NCBI RefSeq assembly: GCF_019048265.1
Contig: NZ_CP077311.1
Location: 62,001-126,000 of the forward strand
Source: Aeromonas sp. FDAARGOS 1405
GTDB taxonomy: Bacteria; Pseudomonadota; Gammaproteobacteria; Enterobacterales; Aeromonadaceae
Length of the DNA stretch: 64,000 nucleotides
Direction: 5' to 3'
Of this stretch, positions 1 to 10,079 are shown piece by piece; the first letter of the stretch is position 1; each line of letters begins with the position of its first letter. The position numbers and the translations under genes were made by a program. A model generated the notes under the pieces. That model searched no databases. It saw nothing but the letters and a program-made list of their open reading frames with translations, and was not told the DNA's origin.

Positions 1-192
1 CAGGGCGCCATGGGCATGGAAAACATGCTGACCGCCCGCGATATTGCCAGCGCCGACCTGGTGCTGATTGCCTCCGATATCGAGATTGAGCAGAAAGAGC
101 GCTTCCTCGGCTGCACCATCCATCAGGTGAGACTGGAAACCGTGCTGCTGGATGCCAACGCCGTACTCAAGGCCCTGCCGATCCCGGCCTGA
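1..192 (+). CDS. PTS fructose-type EIIB component, C-terminal fragment
   Basis: This is the 3' end of a gene that starts before the window; the frame is open from base 1 to the TGA at 190-192, giving 63 residues. The residues QGAMGMEN followed by LTARDIASADLVLIASDIE match the end of fructose/mannitol-family EIIB domains, which pass phosphate from EIIA to the incoming sugar; the phosphorylated cysteine would lie upstream of the window. The stop codon shares bases with the ATG of the next gene at 192, so the two are probably translationally coupled. The sugar is unknown. The family call rests on a short fragment. Confidence 0.7.
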   Translation, partial: QGAMGMENMLTARDIASADLVLIASDIEIEQKERFLGCTIHQVRLETVLLDANAVLKALPIPA

Positions 193-959
193 TGCTGACC
201 CGCGAAATCACCTTCTACTGCCAGCAGGGGTTGAGCATCACCCAGGCCAAGCAGTTGAACCGGCTGGCGGGGATGTTCAAATCCACCATCCGCTGCGCCA
301 ACCTCACCCGGCGCCAGACCGTTGTCGCCAGCAACCAGCTCTCCCTGTTGACCCTCGCCACCCAGCCCGGCGATCTCTGCCAGTTGCAAATTGAAGGGTG
401 CGATGCCGAGCTCGCCCACATGGCCTTCACCTGCTGGTGCGGTGAACTGGGTCAACCACTGGTGCGCCCGCGCACCGCCGCGCTGGCGGAGTTGCGACTG
501 GCAAATGCCCTGCCCGACTACCATTTTGCCCTGCGCCAGCTGGCCTACAGCCCAGTGCCGCTAACTAAGGCCGAGGCCCTCGAGCATCTGATCGATCTGC
601 TGCCCGCCGAGCTGATCACCGATCGCGCCACACTGATCGCCGCGGTGGAGCGGCGCGAGCAGGTCTCGGCCACCATCATCCGCCCCGGCCTTGCCATGCC
701 CCATGTATTGAGCGAAGGGATCAGCCAGCCAGCGCTGACCCTGCTTAGCTGCAAAGAGCCCATAGAATGGGGCTCTCAGATAGGGCCGGTGCAGACCGTT
801 ATTCTGCTAGCGGTGCCGGTTGGTAGCGGACGGGAGACCCTGCGCCCCCTCACCCGACTGGCGCAGGCGATGATCGACGATGTGGTCAGCCATGCCCTGC
901 TGTTGGCGGGCTCGGCCCCCGCCCGTCAGGCTATCGTGATCGAGAGCCTGCTGAGCTAG
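192..959 (+). CDS. PTS EIIA component with degenerate N-terminal HPr-like domain
   Basis: 255 residues. Residues 1-85 can be aligned by eye with HPr, and residues 115-255 form a fructose/mannitol-type EIIA domain with the expected phospho-histidine in GLAMPH (His171). In the HPr-like part the sequence reads G13-L14-S15, in the register of G13-L14-H15 of E. coli HPr, so the phosphorylated histidine is replaced by serine. The usual regulatory Ser46 position is an asparagine after a two-residue shift. The EIIA half should take phosphate from a separate phosphodonor; the N-terminal half looks structural or regulatory. It is coupled to the EIIB gene upstream. FruB-type proteins have a similar pairing of domains but keep the HPr histidine. 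The substrate cannot be told. Confidence 0.75.
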   Translation: MLTREITFYCQQGLSITQAKQLNRLAGMFKSTIRCANLTRRQTVVASNQLSLLTLATQPGDLCQLQIEGCDAELAHMAFTCWCGELGQPLVRPRTAALAELRLANALPDYHFALRQLAYSPVPLTKAEALEHLIDLLPAELITDRATLIAAVERREQVSATIIRPGLAMPHVLSEGISQPALTLLSCKEPIEWGSQIGPVQTVILLAVPVGSGRETLRPLTRLAQAMIDDVVSHALLLAGSAPARQAIVIESLLS

Positions 960-1063
960 GCGAATTGGCTCTGGGCACTGCTTGTTGAAACCCCAGCCAT
1001 TCATCCTGCCCTCAGCACCCTGTGGTACACTCGCTGCCATCGTCTGTCTGAAGTGTGTATCCG

Positions 1064-1963
1064 ATGAAATCTCCCCGCTCCCGTCTCTCTGTCAGCCGTA
1101 CGCCGCGCGATAACGCCCCGCGCACGGCGGCCAAACCAGCCGCCCCCCGCCATGCATCCCCCCGCAAACCGGAGCTGGCCCCAGAGGATCGCAAATTGCT
1201 CCTGCTGAACAAGCCCTACATGGTGCTCTGCCAGTTCACCGACGAGGCGGGCCGCGAGACCCTCAAGGATTACATCAAAGAGCCCGGCATCTATGCCGCA
1301 GGGCGGCTCGATCGCGACAGCGAGGGGCTGCTGCTGCTCACCAATGATGGCAAGCTGCAGGCGCGCCTCACCCAGCCGGGGGAGAAGACCCCCAAGACCT
1401 ACTGGGTGCAGGTAGAAGGCATCCCGAGCGAGGAGAAACTGGCCGCCCTGCGCGCCGGGGTGGAGCTCAATGACGGCATGACCCTGCCCGCTGGGGCGCG
1501 CATTATGAATGAACCTGCGGTATGGCCGCGCAATCCGCCCATTCGCGAGCGCAAGGAGATCCCCACCAGCTGGCTGGAGATCAAGATCATCGAGGGGCGC
1601 AACCGGCAGGTACGGCGGATGACCGCCCATATCGGCCACCCCACCCTGCGCCTTATTCGCTACGCCATCGGCGACTGGACCCTCGACGCGCTGGCACCGG
1701 GGGAGAGCCGCACCCTGCCCGCCCCCGAGCTGGCCCCGGCGCCACGGCCAGCTGCCACGCAAGGCAAAGCACGAACATCCGCCAAGCCACAGGGAGCAGG
1801 CAGCCACAGCGCACCACGAACGGCCCGCCGCCCCCAGCATCAGGGCCAAGAGCAGGCACCCGGCCAAGGGCGGGGCAGCCGTGAGGCCGAGCCGCGCCCT
1901 GGCAATCGCAGCGGCGGGCGCGGCACCGCCCGTCGCCCGGCCCGCAGCAAGCCGTCGGAATAA
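1064..1963 (+). CDS. rluE: 23S rRNA pseudouridine synthase RluE
   Basis: 299 residues from the ATG at 1064; a GTG at 1055 in the same frame would add three residues, but a GAAG stretch is better spaced for the ATG. The family converts U2457 of 23S rRNA to pseudouridine. The RsuA-family catalytic motif [18 protein letters not shown] is present with its aspartate, as is the later GRNRQVRRM motif. There is no S4 domain. The last 80 or so residues, rich in Arg, Pro, Ala and Gly, lie outside the catalytic domain and probably form a disordered RNA-binding tail; the N-terminal 40 residues are also basic and proline-rich. E. coli RluE is shorter because it lacks such a tail. Confidence 0.88.
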   Translation: MKSPRSRLSVSRTPRDNAPRTAAKPAAPRHASPRKPELAPEDRKLLLLNKPYMVLCQFTDEAGRETLKDYIKEPGIYAAGRLDRDSEGLLLLTNDGKLQARLTQPGEKTPKTYWVQVEGIPSEEKLAALRAGVELNDGMTLPAGARIMNEPAVWPRNPPIRERKEIPTSWLEIKIIEGRNRQVRRMTAHIGHPTLRLIRYAIGDWTLDALAPGESRTLPAPELAPAPRPAATQGKARTSAKPQGAGSHSAPRTARRPQHQGQEQAPGQGRGSREAEPRPGNRSGGRGTARRPARSKPSE

Positions 1964-2059
1964 CACGCGTAAGCCATTTGGCCAGCGTGCCGTCACCTGA
2001 ACAGCACAGTTAAATCGAGCGCCCTGCCGGGGCACCGCCAACCAGACAAGGAGTCCCTT

Positions 2060-2527
2060 ATGAGCGATCACCCACCGCTGCCCACCCGCCTCACCGTGGC
2101 CGCCCTGGTACACTGGCAGGGCCGCTTCCTGCTGGTGGAAGAGGAGATCAAGGGCCAGCGCCGTTTCAACCAACCCGCCGGCCATGTGGAGCCGGGGGAA
2201 AACCTGATTGACGCGGCCTGTCGTGAGCTGAAAGAGGAGACGGGGCTGACCGCCACGCCGACCGCCTGGCTTGGTACCTATCTGTTCAAACCGGCCGACA
2301 GCGAGGCCACCTATGTGCGCACCGCCATCATCTTCGACCTTGAAAAAGCGCCGGGTCAGCACCATCCAGAGGATCCTGACGGCGATGTGCTGGCTTGCCA
2401 CTGGCTCACTCTGGAAGAAATAGCGGAATGCAAACCGGCTCTGAGAAGCCCCTTGGTGTGGCAGTGTATTCAGGATTATCTGGCGGGTACACGGCTGCCA
2501 CTGTCGGCACTCAAGGCCTTTATCTGA
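2060..2527 (+). CDS. nudJ: Nudix phosphatase NudJ
   Basis: 155 residues. The Nudix box is complete (G-H-V-E-P-G-E-N ... REL-KEETGL, about residues 38-60) and binds the metal needed to hydrolyse nucleoside di- and triphosphates and the thiamin precursor HMP-PP. An AAGGAG ribosome site lies just before the ATG. The gene sits directly before mnmA, hflD and purB, the same order as in E. coli, which supports the assignment to NudJ rather than another Nudix enzyme. Length agrees with the family. Confidence 0.88.
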   Translation: MSDHPPLPTRLTVAALVHWQGRFLLVEEEIKGQRRFNQPAGHVEPGENLIDAACRELKEETGLTATPTAWLGTYLFKPADSEATYVRTAIIFDLEKAPGQHHPEDPDGDVLACHWLTLEEIAECKPALRSPLVWQCIQDYLAGTRLPLSALKAFI

Positions 2528-2620
2528 GGCCATTTGACACTCTTTTTCGGTGACAAAGGCCAACAACAGAAAAACGATTTCCTGCTATCAGGCTCCTGAT
2601 GGGAACTGCGGCATGGAGAT

Positions 2621-2650
2621 GTGACCGGGGGCGCAAAACTCTGGTAGAAT
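2621..2650 (+). promoter_or_regulatory. Putative sigma-70 promoter of mnmA
   Basis: GTGACC (four of six matches to the -35 box) and TAGAAT (-10 box) are 18 bases apart, and TG two bases before the -10 gives an extended -10. It lies 35 bases before the mnmA ATG. Read by eye; no start site is known. Confidence 0.45.
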
Positions 2651-2684
2651 ACGCCCCGTTTAAACGAACTGGTAACTTCGACTA

Positions 2685-3791
2685 ATGACAGACAACAGCC
2701 AAATCAAGGTGATCGTCGGCATGTCCGGCGGCGTGGATTCTTCCGTCTCGGCCTACCTGCTCCAGCAGCAGGGCTATCAGGTCGAAGGCTTGTTCATGAA
2801 GAACTGGGAAGAAGACGACACGGACGAGTACTGCTCTGCCGCCCAGGATTTGGCTGATGCCAAGGCCGTCTGCGACAAGCTGGGGATGAAACTCCACACC
2901 ATCAACTTCGCGGCCGAGTACTGGGACAATGTGTTCGAGCACTTCCTCGAAGAGTACAAGGCTGGCCGCACGCCAAACCCCGATATCCTGTGCAACAAGG
3001 AGATCAAGTTCAAGGCGTTCCTCGAATTTGCCGCCGAAGAGCTGGGTGCCACCTACATCGCCACCGGCCACTATGTGCGCCGTGACGACAGCACCGGCCG
3101 CCCGCGCCTGCTGCGCGGTCTCGACAACAACAAGGATCAGAGCTACTTCCTCTATACCCTGAGCGAAAAGCAAGTGGGTCAGAGCCTGTTCCCGGTTGGC
3201 GATCTGGAGAAGCCGGAGGTGCGCCGCATCGCCGAGCAGCTCGATCTCATCACCGCCAAGAAGAAAGACTCCACCGGCATCTGCTTTATCGGCGAGCGCA
3301 AGTTCAAGGACTTCCTGGCCAAGTTCCTGCCCGCCCAGCCCGGTAAAATCGAGACCGTGGATGGCAAGGTGATCGGCGAGCATCAGGGTCTGATGTATCA
3401 CACCCTGGGCCAACGCAAGGGGCTCGGCATCGGTGGTCGCAAAGATGCCACCGAAGAGGCCTGGTATGTGGTCGACAAAGAGGTCGAGCGCAACGTGCTG
3501 GTGGTGGCGCAGGGCGAGCATCCCCGCCTCTACTCCGATGGCCTGATTGCAAGCCAGTTGCACTGGGTGGATCGCACTCCCATTCGCGAACCGCGTCGCT
3601 GCACCGTCAAGACCCGCTACCGTCAGCAGGATATCCCCTGCCTGATCCAGCCCATCGACGACGAGACCATCCGGGTCATCTTCGACGAGAAACAGGCTGC
3701 GGTGACCCCGGGCCAGTCCGCCGTCTTCTACGACGGGGAAGTGTGTCTGGGCGGTGGCATCATCGAACAACGTTTCAGCCATCCGGTTTGA
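2685..3791 (+). CDS. mnmA: tRNA-specific 2-thiouridylase MnmA
   Basis: 368 residues. MnmA adenylates U34 of tRNA-Lys, -Glu and -Gln and replaces its oxygen with sulfur received through the Tus relay. The PP-loop GMSGGVDSS at residues 12-20 binds ATP; the two catalytic cysteines are visible in PDILCN (near 104) and STGICF (near 200). Length and sequence are typical throughout. Only a weak ribosome site precedes the ATG. hflD follows 23 bases downstream, as in E. coli. Confidence 0.96.
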   Translation: MTDNSQIKVIVGMSGGVDSSVSAYLLQQQGYQVEGLFMKNWEEDDTDEYCSAAQDLADAKAVCDKLGMKLHTINFAAEYWDNVFEHFLEEYKAGRTPNPDILCNKEIKFKAFLEFAAEELGATYIATGHYVRRDDSTGRPRLLRGLDNNKDQSYFLYTLSEKQVGQSLFPVGDLEKPEVRRIAEQLDLITAKKKDSTGICFIGERKFKDFLAKFLPAQPGKIETVDGKVIGEHQGLMYHTLGQRKGLGIGGRKDATEEAWYVVDKEVERNVLVVAQGEHPRLYSDGLIASQLHWVDRTPIREPRRCTVKTRYRQQDIPCLIQPIDDETIRVIFDEKQAAVTPGQSAVFYDGEVCLGGGIIEQRFSHPV

Positions 3792-3814
3792 ATCCTTAAC
3801 AGAAGGCAGCAGAC

Positions 3815-4429
3815 GTGAGCGATAAATTCCAAGACAGAACAATGGCCTTTGCCGGCATCTGCCAGGCCGCGTATCTGGTGCAGAAGGTGGCCCGAGACGG
3901 CAGCTGTGACGAGGCCGCCCTGCGCGAGAGCCTCTCCAGCATTCTGGTGACCAACCCGAGCCAGCCGCTCGAGGTGTTCAACAACACCCATCTGGCCATT
4001 CGCGACGGCTACCGTGCGCTGGTCGAGCAGCTGGGTGCCGACGGCAGCCAGAAGAATGCCGAGCTGACCCGCTACGTGGTAAGCCTGATTGCACTGGAGC
4101 GCAAGCTGGCCAAGCGCAAGGACATTCTCAATATGCTGGGTGAGCGGATCAGCCAGATTGGCCGCCAGCAACAGCACTTCGATCTGCTCGACGAGCAGAT
4201 TTTGGCCAACATGGCGAGCATCTACAGCGATCTTATCAGCCCCATCGGGCCGCGCATCCAGGTGGCGGGTACCCCGCTGTTCCTGCAGCAGCCGCTGGTG
4301 CAGCACAAGGTGCGCGCCCTGCTGCTGGCAGGCATTCGTGCCTGCGTGCTGTGGCGTCAGCTCGGTGGCAGCCGCACCCAGATCATCTTCGCTCGCAAGA
4401 AGATGGTGGAGCTGGCCAAACGTTACTAA
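3815..4429 (+). CDS. hflD: High-frequency lysogenization protein HflD
   Basis: 204 residues from a GTG start. HflD is an all-helical, membrane-associated protein; in E. coli it binds the lambda CII activator and helps its degradation, while its normal cellular role is not settled. The sequence has the family pattern ([16 protein letters not shown] at the start, [19 protein letters not shown] near the end) and the family length. It sits between mnmA and purB, the conserved order. It was identified mainly from this context and overall resemblance. Confidence 0.9.
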   Translation: MSDKFQDRTMAFAGICQAAYLVQKVARDGSCDEAALRESLSSILVTNPSQPLEVFNNTHLAIRDGYRALVEQLGADGSQKNAELTRYVVSLIALERKLAKRKDILNMLGERISQIGRQQQHFDLLDEQILANMASIYSDLISPIGPRIQVAGTPLFLQQPLVQHKVRALLLAGIRACVLWRQLGGSRTQIIFARKKMVELAKRY

Positions 4430-5929
<1,500 letters not shown>

Positions 5930-5948
5930 GCCAACCGGCAGTGACGAA

Positions 5949-5990
5949 GGGGCCCTGTGCACGATACGCCACAGGGCCCCTGTTATTTTC
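5949..5990 (+). terminator. Rho-independent terminator after purB
   Basis: Perfect 11-base inverted repeat, GGGGCCCTGTG at 5949-5959 and CACAGGGCCCC at 5970-5980, followed by a T-rich run broken by G and A. It begins 20 bases after the purB stop. Confidence 0.75.
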
Positions 5991-6068
5991 CCTGCCACGG
6001 CAGGATCCCGAGTGGCTTTTCCCAAGCCTGCCTTGGGCAAAACCTCTTTGCGAGACACGAGAAACAGC

Positions 6069-7199
6069 ATGTACGAACTCAATCTGGATATCGCTCACTT
6101 CCTCGAGCACTACTGGCAGAAGCGCCCGCTCCTTATCAAGGGTGGCTTCACCGACTTTCAGGATCCCATCAGCCCGGATGAGCTGGCGGGTCTGGCCATG
6201 GAAGAGGTGGTAGAGTCCCGCCTCGTCACCCGTTTCGACGGCAAGTGGGATGCGGCCCACGGTCCCTTCGAATCCTATGACCATCTGGGCGAAGAGAACT
6301 GGACCATTCTGGTACAGGCTTGCAACCACTGGGCTCCCGAAGTAAACGAGCTGGCGGTACCGTTCCAGTTCATTCCGGGCTGGCGCTTTGACGATGTGAT
6401 GGTGAGCTTCTCCACTCCCCATGCGGGTGTCGGCCCTCACATCGACAATTACGATGTGTTCATCACCCAGGGTCTGGGCAAACGCCACTGGCGAGTCGGC
6501 GATGCCAAGCCCCTCAACGAGTTCGCCGCCCACGCCGCCCTGCTGCACTGCGAGCCGTTCGAGGCGATCATCGACGTCATCATGGAGCCGGGCGACATCC
6601 TCTACATTCCGCCCGGATTCCCCCACGAAGGCTACGCCATCGAGCCCTCCATGAACTTCTCGGTGGGTTTCCGCGCACCGGATGCCAAGGCGCTTATCTC
6701 CTCCTTTGCCGATCACCTGATCGACAACGAGGTGCGTACCGAGCGTTACGGCGATGCCGATCTCAAGCCCCGCGCCCGTCACGGCGAGATCCAGCCCCAC
6801 GAGCTGCACCGTCTGCGCGAGCTGATGCAGCAGGCCCTCGATGACGAGACTCTGTTCAAGGAGTGGTTCGGCACCATGATCTCCGAGGCCAAGCACGATC
6901 TGGACGTCAATCCGGTGGAGCCAGACTACAGCGCCGAGGAAGTGGCCGACCTGCTGACCCAGGGCGAGCCAGCCATCAAGGTACCAGGCCTGCGCACCGT
7001 CTGGTTTAGCGGCGAGAGCCAGCAGTGCTTCATCGATGGCGAAGCCTGGACCCTGCAGAGCGAAGACGCGGCAGCCATTTCGCTCTTGTGTGACAAGGAC
7101 ATCATCACTCAGGCCGATATGGTGGAGCTGGCCGATCAGGCTGGTTTCCTGCAACTGCTGACCCGTCTGGTCAACCGTGGTTACTGGTTCTTCAACTGA
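6069..7199 (+). CDS. roxA: 50S ribosomal protein L16 3-hydroxylase RoxA (YcfD)
   Basis: 376 residues from the ATG at 6069 (MYELNLD); an earlier in-frame start at 6012 adds residues with no family match. It is an Fe(II)/2-oxoglutarate-dependent JmjC-type oxygenase that hydroxylates an arginine of ribosomal protein L16. The iron ligands are visible as His124 and Asp126 in GPHIDNYD and His186 in GFPHEGYA, almost the same positions as in E. coli YcfD. The C-terminal 150 residues carry the dimerisation and winged-helix parts of the family. A terminator follows. Confidence 0.92.
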   Translation: MYELNLDIAHFLEHYWQKRPLLIKGGFTDFQDPISPDELAGLAMEEVVESRLVTRFDGKWDAAHGPFESYDHLGEENWTILVQACNHWAPEVNELAVPFQFIPGWRFDDVMVSFSTPHAGVGPHIDNYDVFITQGLGKRHWRVGDAKPLNEFAAHAALLHCEPFEAIIDVIMEPGDILYIPPGFPHEGYAIEPSMNFSVGFRAPDAKALISSFADHLIDNEVRTERYGDADLKPRARHGEIQPHELHRLRELMQQALDDETLFKEWFGTMISEAKHDLDVNPVEPDYSAEEVADLLTQGEPAIKVPGLRTVWFSGESQQCFIDGEAWTLQSEDAAAISLLCDKDIITQADMVELADQAGFLQLLTRLVNRGYWFFN

Positions 7200-7220
7200 T
7201 CCGGCAGTAACCGAAGGATA

Positions 7221-7246
7221 AAAAGGCGCCTTATGGCGCCTTTTTT
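7221..7246 (+). terminator. Rho-independent terminator after roxA
   Basis: Stem GGCGCC / GGCGCC with loop TTAT, preceded by AAAA and followed by six T. It lies 22 bases after the roxA stop codon. Confidence 0.85.
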
Positions 7247-7382
7247 GTCACTCAGAGGCGGTTCAATTAACAATCGATGCGCGAAGCTGAACCCACTATT
7301 GATGAACCGACAGGTGGTGATTTATTGAACTAAAATGGATGGGTATCATGCGTCCGTCCCTGTTCACAAGAGAAGCGCCAAC

Positions 7383-7796
7383 ATGCAAATCACCTCCCGG
7401 CCCATGCCGCTGCCCGATTACGGCAAATATCCCTCCTCTCCCGCTGTCACACCCGAGCAGGTCAGTCAGGCCCGTAACGAAGCACTGACCAAGAAGGATG
7501 AAGTGCAGGCACAGAGCGAAGAGAGAGCAACGGCTCGCAGAGCCATGGCGGTCTCTTATACGGCTAACCAGCAAGATAAAGCCGTGGTGGAGCGCTACCT
7601 GGAGGCCAGCGGTCAGGAGAGCGACAGCAAGTCGGGCCCGAGCACGGCTGATATGTATCAGGCTGCGACTCGCTACCAGCGCCAGCAGAATCTCAGCGAC
7701 TACATGCAATTCCAGCAGAGCCCGCTCGCCCAGCAGATGGGTGACATGGTGGGCGAAGATAATCGCAAGGGCACCCAGCTCGACATCATTGCCTGA
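7383..7796 (+). CDS. Unrecognised 137-residue hydrophilic protein
   Basis: 137 residues from the ATG at 7383, which has an AGAGAAG purine stretch about nine bases upstream; an in-frame ATG at 7335 would add 16 residues. I do not recognise it. The protein has no cysteine, no signal peptide and no membrane segment. The N-terminus is proline-rich (PMPLPDYGKYP); the middle is charged and probably helical (QARNEALTKKDEVQAQSEER); the C-terminal third is rich in Gln, Met and Tyr (YQRQQNLSDYMQFQQ). It stands alone between the roxA terminator and a bidirectional terminator, so it is a single-gene transcript. Codon use resembles the neighbours, which supports a real gene. Confidence 0.7.
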   Translation: MQITSRPMPLPDYGKYPSSPAVTPEQVSQARNEALTKKDEVQAQSEERATARRAMAVSYTANQQDKAVVERYLEASGQESDSKSGPSTADMYQAATRYQRQQNLSDYMQFQQSPLAQQMGDMVGEDNRKGTQLDIIA

Positions 7797-7839
7797 GCCA
7801 ATTTGCTCGAATAAGTCCGGCAGGGACTGATATAAACTG

Positions 7840-7865
7840 AAAAAGCCCTCGATGAGGGCTTTTTC
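7840..7865. terminator. Bidirectional terminator between convergent genes
   Basis: AAAAAGCCCTC, loop GATGA, then GGGCTTTTT: an A-run before and a T-run after a stem, so it can stop transcription from both sides. It separates the orphan gene (stop 7796) from the acetyltransferase on the other strand (stop 7893). Confidence 0.85.
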
Positions 7866-7892
7866 GCTATGGCTTGTCGCTGCAACTTCTCG

Positions 7893-8432
7893 CTATAAAT
7901 AGGACTCTTCTGCCTGCGCGTCCGGCAGCTCGTCGGGAAGTTCATCAAACAGGGGGTGATAGAGCACCTCCCCCTGCACTCCCGCAAACCCCCCTTCCTG
8001 CAGCTCCATCGCCATAAAGCAGTCGGCAGGCACCTCATAGATGCAGTGGAGGCCAAACTCGCTGGCCGGGCGGAAACCGAAACGGCTGTAATAGGCCGGA
8101 TCCCCGAGTACTACCACCCCTTTCCAGTCCATCTCGAGCGCCGTATCAAGCCCTTCACGGATAAGATCCGAGCCAATCCCCTGACCTTGCCAGTCAGGAT
8201 GAACCGCGACCGGCGCCAGACCGAGCCAGGGCCCTTCCATGCCGTTAATGGTGATCGGGCTTAGCATCAGGTGCCCCATGAACTCGTACTCTTCCTCTTC
8301 GACCATGGTCACTACGGCGGCACCACATTCGCGCAGGCGGTTGACCAGTTCGGCCTCATCGGAACGACCGAAGGCGGCACTCAGCAGCTCATAGACCGGC
8401 AGCATGTCACCGGGGCGCTCGGTTCTCAACAT
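7893..8432 (-). CDS. GNAT family N-acetyltransferase (YhbS-like)
   Basis: 179 residues. The acetyl-CoA-binding motif is clear as VAVHPDWQGQGIGSDLIREG (about residues 75-95), followed by VVVLGDPAYYSRFGF, a pattern seen in the YhbS/predicted acetyltransferase group. The C-terminal 30 residues are very acidic (DELPDELPDAQAEES). The substrate is unknown. It begins six bases after the stop of the larger GNAT-containing gene, so the two are probably co-transcribed and end at the bidirectional terminator. Confidence 0.82.
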   Translation of the reverse strand: MLRTERPGDMLPVYELLSAAFGRSDEAELVNRLRECGAAVVTMVEEEEYEFMGHLMLSPITINGMEGPWLGLAPVAVHPDWQGQGIGSDLIREGLDTALEMDWKGVVVLGDPAYYSRFGFRPASEFGLHCIYEVPADCFMAMELQEGGFAGVQGEVLYHPLFDELPDELPDAQAEESYL

Positions 8433-8438
8433 CAGATA

Positions 8439-10079
8439 TTACTCCTCGTACAGCAGAGCGGGCATTATTCCACACAACGGCTGGTCATTCTGAGTACCTT
8501 TGTCCAAAAATGGGAGGGTGCACTCAGGAAAACGAGCGGCAAACTGCTGCTGCAAGGCTGTTAGCGTAGCCGGGGTGGCCCTGTTCATCGCCTCGCGGTA
8601 GGCCAGCCAGAGGGCGGGAGCCTCCCGCGCCAACCGCTCAAAGGTCAGTTCGGGCGTTTGATGCCAACAGCCATCCAGCTCGTCGACCAGCTCCGGCAGC
8701 TCCACCAGCAGCCGTAACTGCTGATAGCGTATCTGCGAAGAGTCACCGTTGCCGCCCAGCGCCTGCGCCATCAATTGGTTGAACCAGTGGAGCCGTGATA
8801 CGCGCTCCTCGCGGCTAAGCAGCTCGGGCCCCTGACGCTGCAGCGCGACCAGTTGCAGCAGCCACGCCAGCCCCCGTTCATCCCTGTCTTTCAGCAAGAC
8901 GCCGCCAAGATGGGACAACTGCTCCGGTTCGGCCTGCTCCAGCAGATCGACGGGGTAACAGTGCAGCGCCAGCAACCTCTCAAGATGCGGCGGGCAACGC
9001 AGAAAACAGGGCTTCTCCCCCTCGCCCCTCTCATCCACAAAGAGCGAGATGGCCAGCTTGCCGTTGGCACTCTGCCGATTGGTCGTGGCAGGATCCCACA
9101 GGATCACCACGGCGATCCGCTCATCTGCCAGCCAGCGGGCAATTTCCTCGGGCAAGGGGCTGGGCAAGGAGGGCGCGCGATCCAGCCGCCAGTAGCTCAC
9201 CTCGCACGGCTGACGACCGCTGATATGGCGCCGCCCGCGATAGTGCATCCCCAGTTTTGCCATCACCCGGCCGGAGGCTAAATTGTCTGGCATATGGCGA
9301 GCCGTCAGCGCCGGCAGTTTAAGTTGGTCAAAGGCAAACTCCTTGACCAAGCTGGCGGCCCGAGTCGCCAGACCGCGATTTTGCCAAGGTACGCCCACCC
9401 ACCAGGCGAGCTCGCCATTCCAGTGCAGGGAGATCACCCCAACCAGCGCCGCCCCTTGCTCCTCTGGCAAGGTGATGGCCCAGCTCCAGCCAAGGCCAAG
9501 CGCCGCCTTGCGCCAGCTAAGGGCCAGCCAGTCGCGGGCCCCCTCCGGCGGATAGGGGTGAGGAATATTGAGGGTATAGCGGGCCAGCGCCTCGTCGCTG
9601 CAGTAGCGCACTATCTCGCGCTCATCGGCGGCCTGCAGTGGTCGCAGCACGACGCCAGCGGCGTGCGAATCCTCGGCCAACGTCGGTATCATCACGCGGC
9701 GCGCCAGCAGGCGATTAAGCACGGCACCCAAATCGGCCTCGGGGGTGAGCGGCAGATCGGCCCCCACAGGGCCAAGGGTGAGCAGTCCCTGCTCCTTGGC
9801 GAGGGTCAATAGGGAGGTAGAGGCACTGATCAGAACCTGGCGGCTGGGATCAACATGAAAATCCGCCAGCAGATCCCCATCGAGCCAGGCAGCCAGCAGG
9901 GCTCCCGGGCAGAGCACCCCGTCTGGAGGGCTGCTCGCCCAGGGTGCATCGGTTTGATCGAGGGCAGCCGCCGCCTCTTTGCCCTGCAGCAGCTGCCAGC
10001 GATGACCCTGCTGCTGCCAGTGCGGCAACAGCGCAGCCCACTGCGGTTGCCACAGACTGGCCTCGATCAGCAGTTCCAT
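8439..10079 (-). CDS. Large GNAT acetyltransferase with two degenerate flanking regions
   Basis: 546 residues. The centre (about 163-310) is a RimJ/RimL-type GNAT domain: GVVLRPLQAADEREIVRY, then WWVGVPWQNRGLATRAASLV and GRVMAKLGMHYRGRR. The first 150 residues have a Rossmann-like pattern with VLISASTSLLTLAKEQGLLTLG, reminiscent of HAD phosphatases but without the catalytic aspartates. Residues about 320-500 recall aminoglycoside-type nucleotidyltransferases (KLAISLFVDE, later helical segment) but lack the GS and DxD metal motifs. Only the GNAT call is firm; the flanking resemblances are inference. The ATG shares one base with the stop of the glutathione S-transferase gene upstream, so the two are coupled. 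Confidence 0.7.
   Translation of the reverse strand: MELLIEASLWQPQWAALLPHWQQQGHRWQLLQGKEAAAALDQTDAPWASSPPDGVLCPGALLAAWLDGDLLADFHVDPSRQVLISASTSLLTLAKEQGLLTLGPVGADLPLTPEADLGAVLNRLLARRVMIPTLAEDSHAAGVVLRPLQAADEREIVRYCSDEALARYTLNIPHPYPPEGARDWLALSWRKAALGLGWSWAITLPEEQGAALVGVISLHWNGELAWWVGVPWQNRGLATRAASLVKEFAFDQLKLPALTARHMPDNLASGRVMAKLGMHYRGRRHISGRQPCEVSYWRLDRAPSLPSPLPEEIARWLADERIAVVILWDPATTNRQSANGKLAISLFVDERGEGEKPCFLRCPPHLERLLALHCYPVDLLEQAEPEQLSHLGGVLLKDRDERGLAWLLQLVALQRQGPELLSREERVSRLHWFNQLMAQALGGNGDSSQIRYQQLRLLVELPELVDELDGCWHQTPELTFERLAREAPALWLAYREAMNRATPATLTALQQQFAARFPECTLPFLDKGTQNDQPLCGIMPALLYEE

Noticed and set aside
1001..2566. Open frame of 521 codons on the minus strand across rluE and nudJ
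   Set aside because: It is antisense to two well-supported genes and its translation is low in complexity with no family resemblance; such frames are common where G+C is high.
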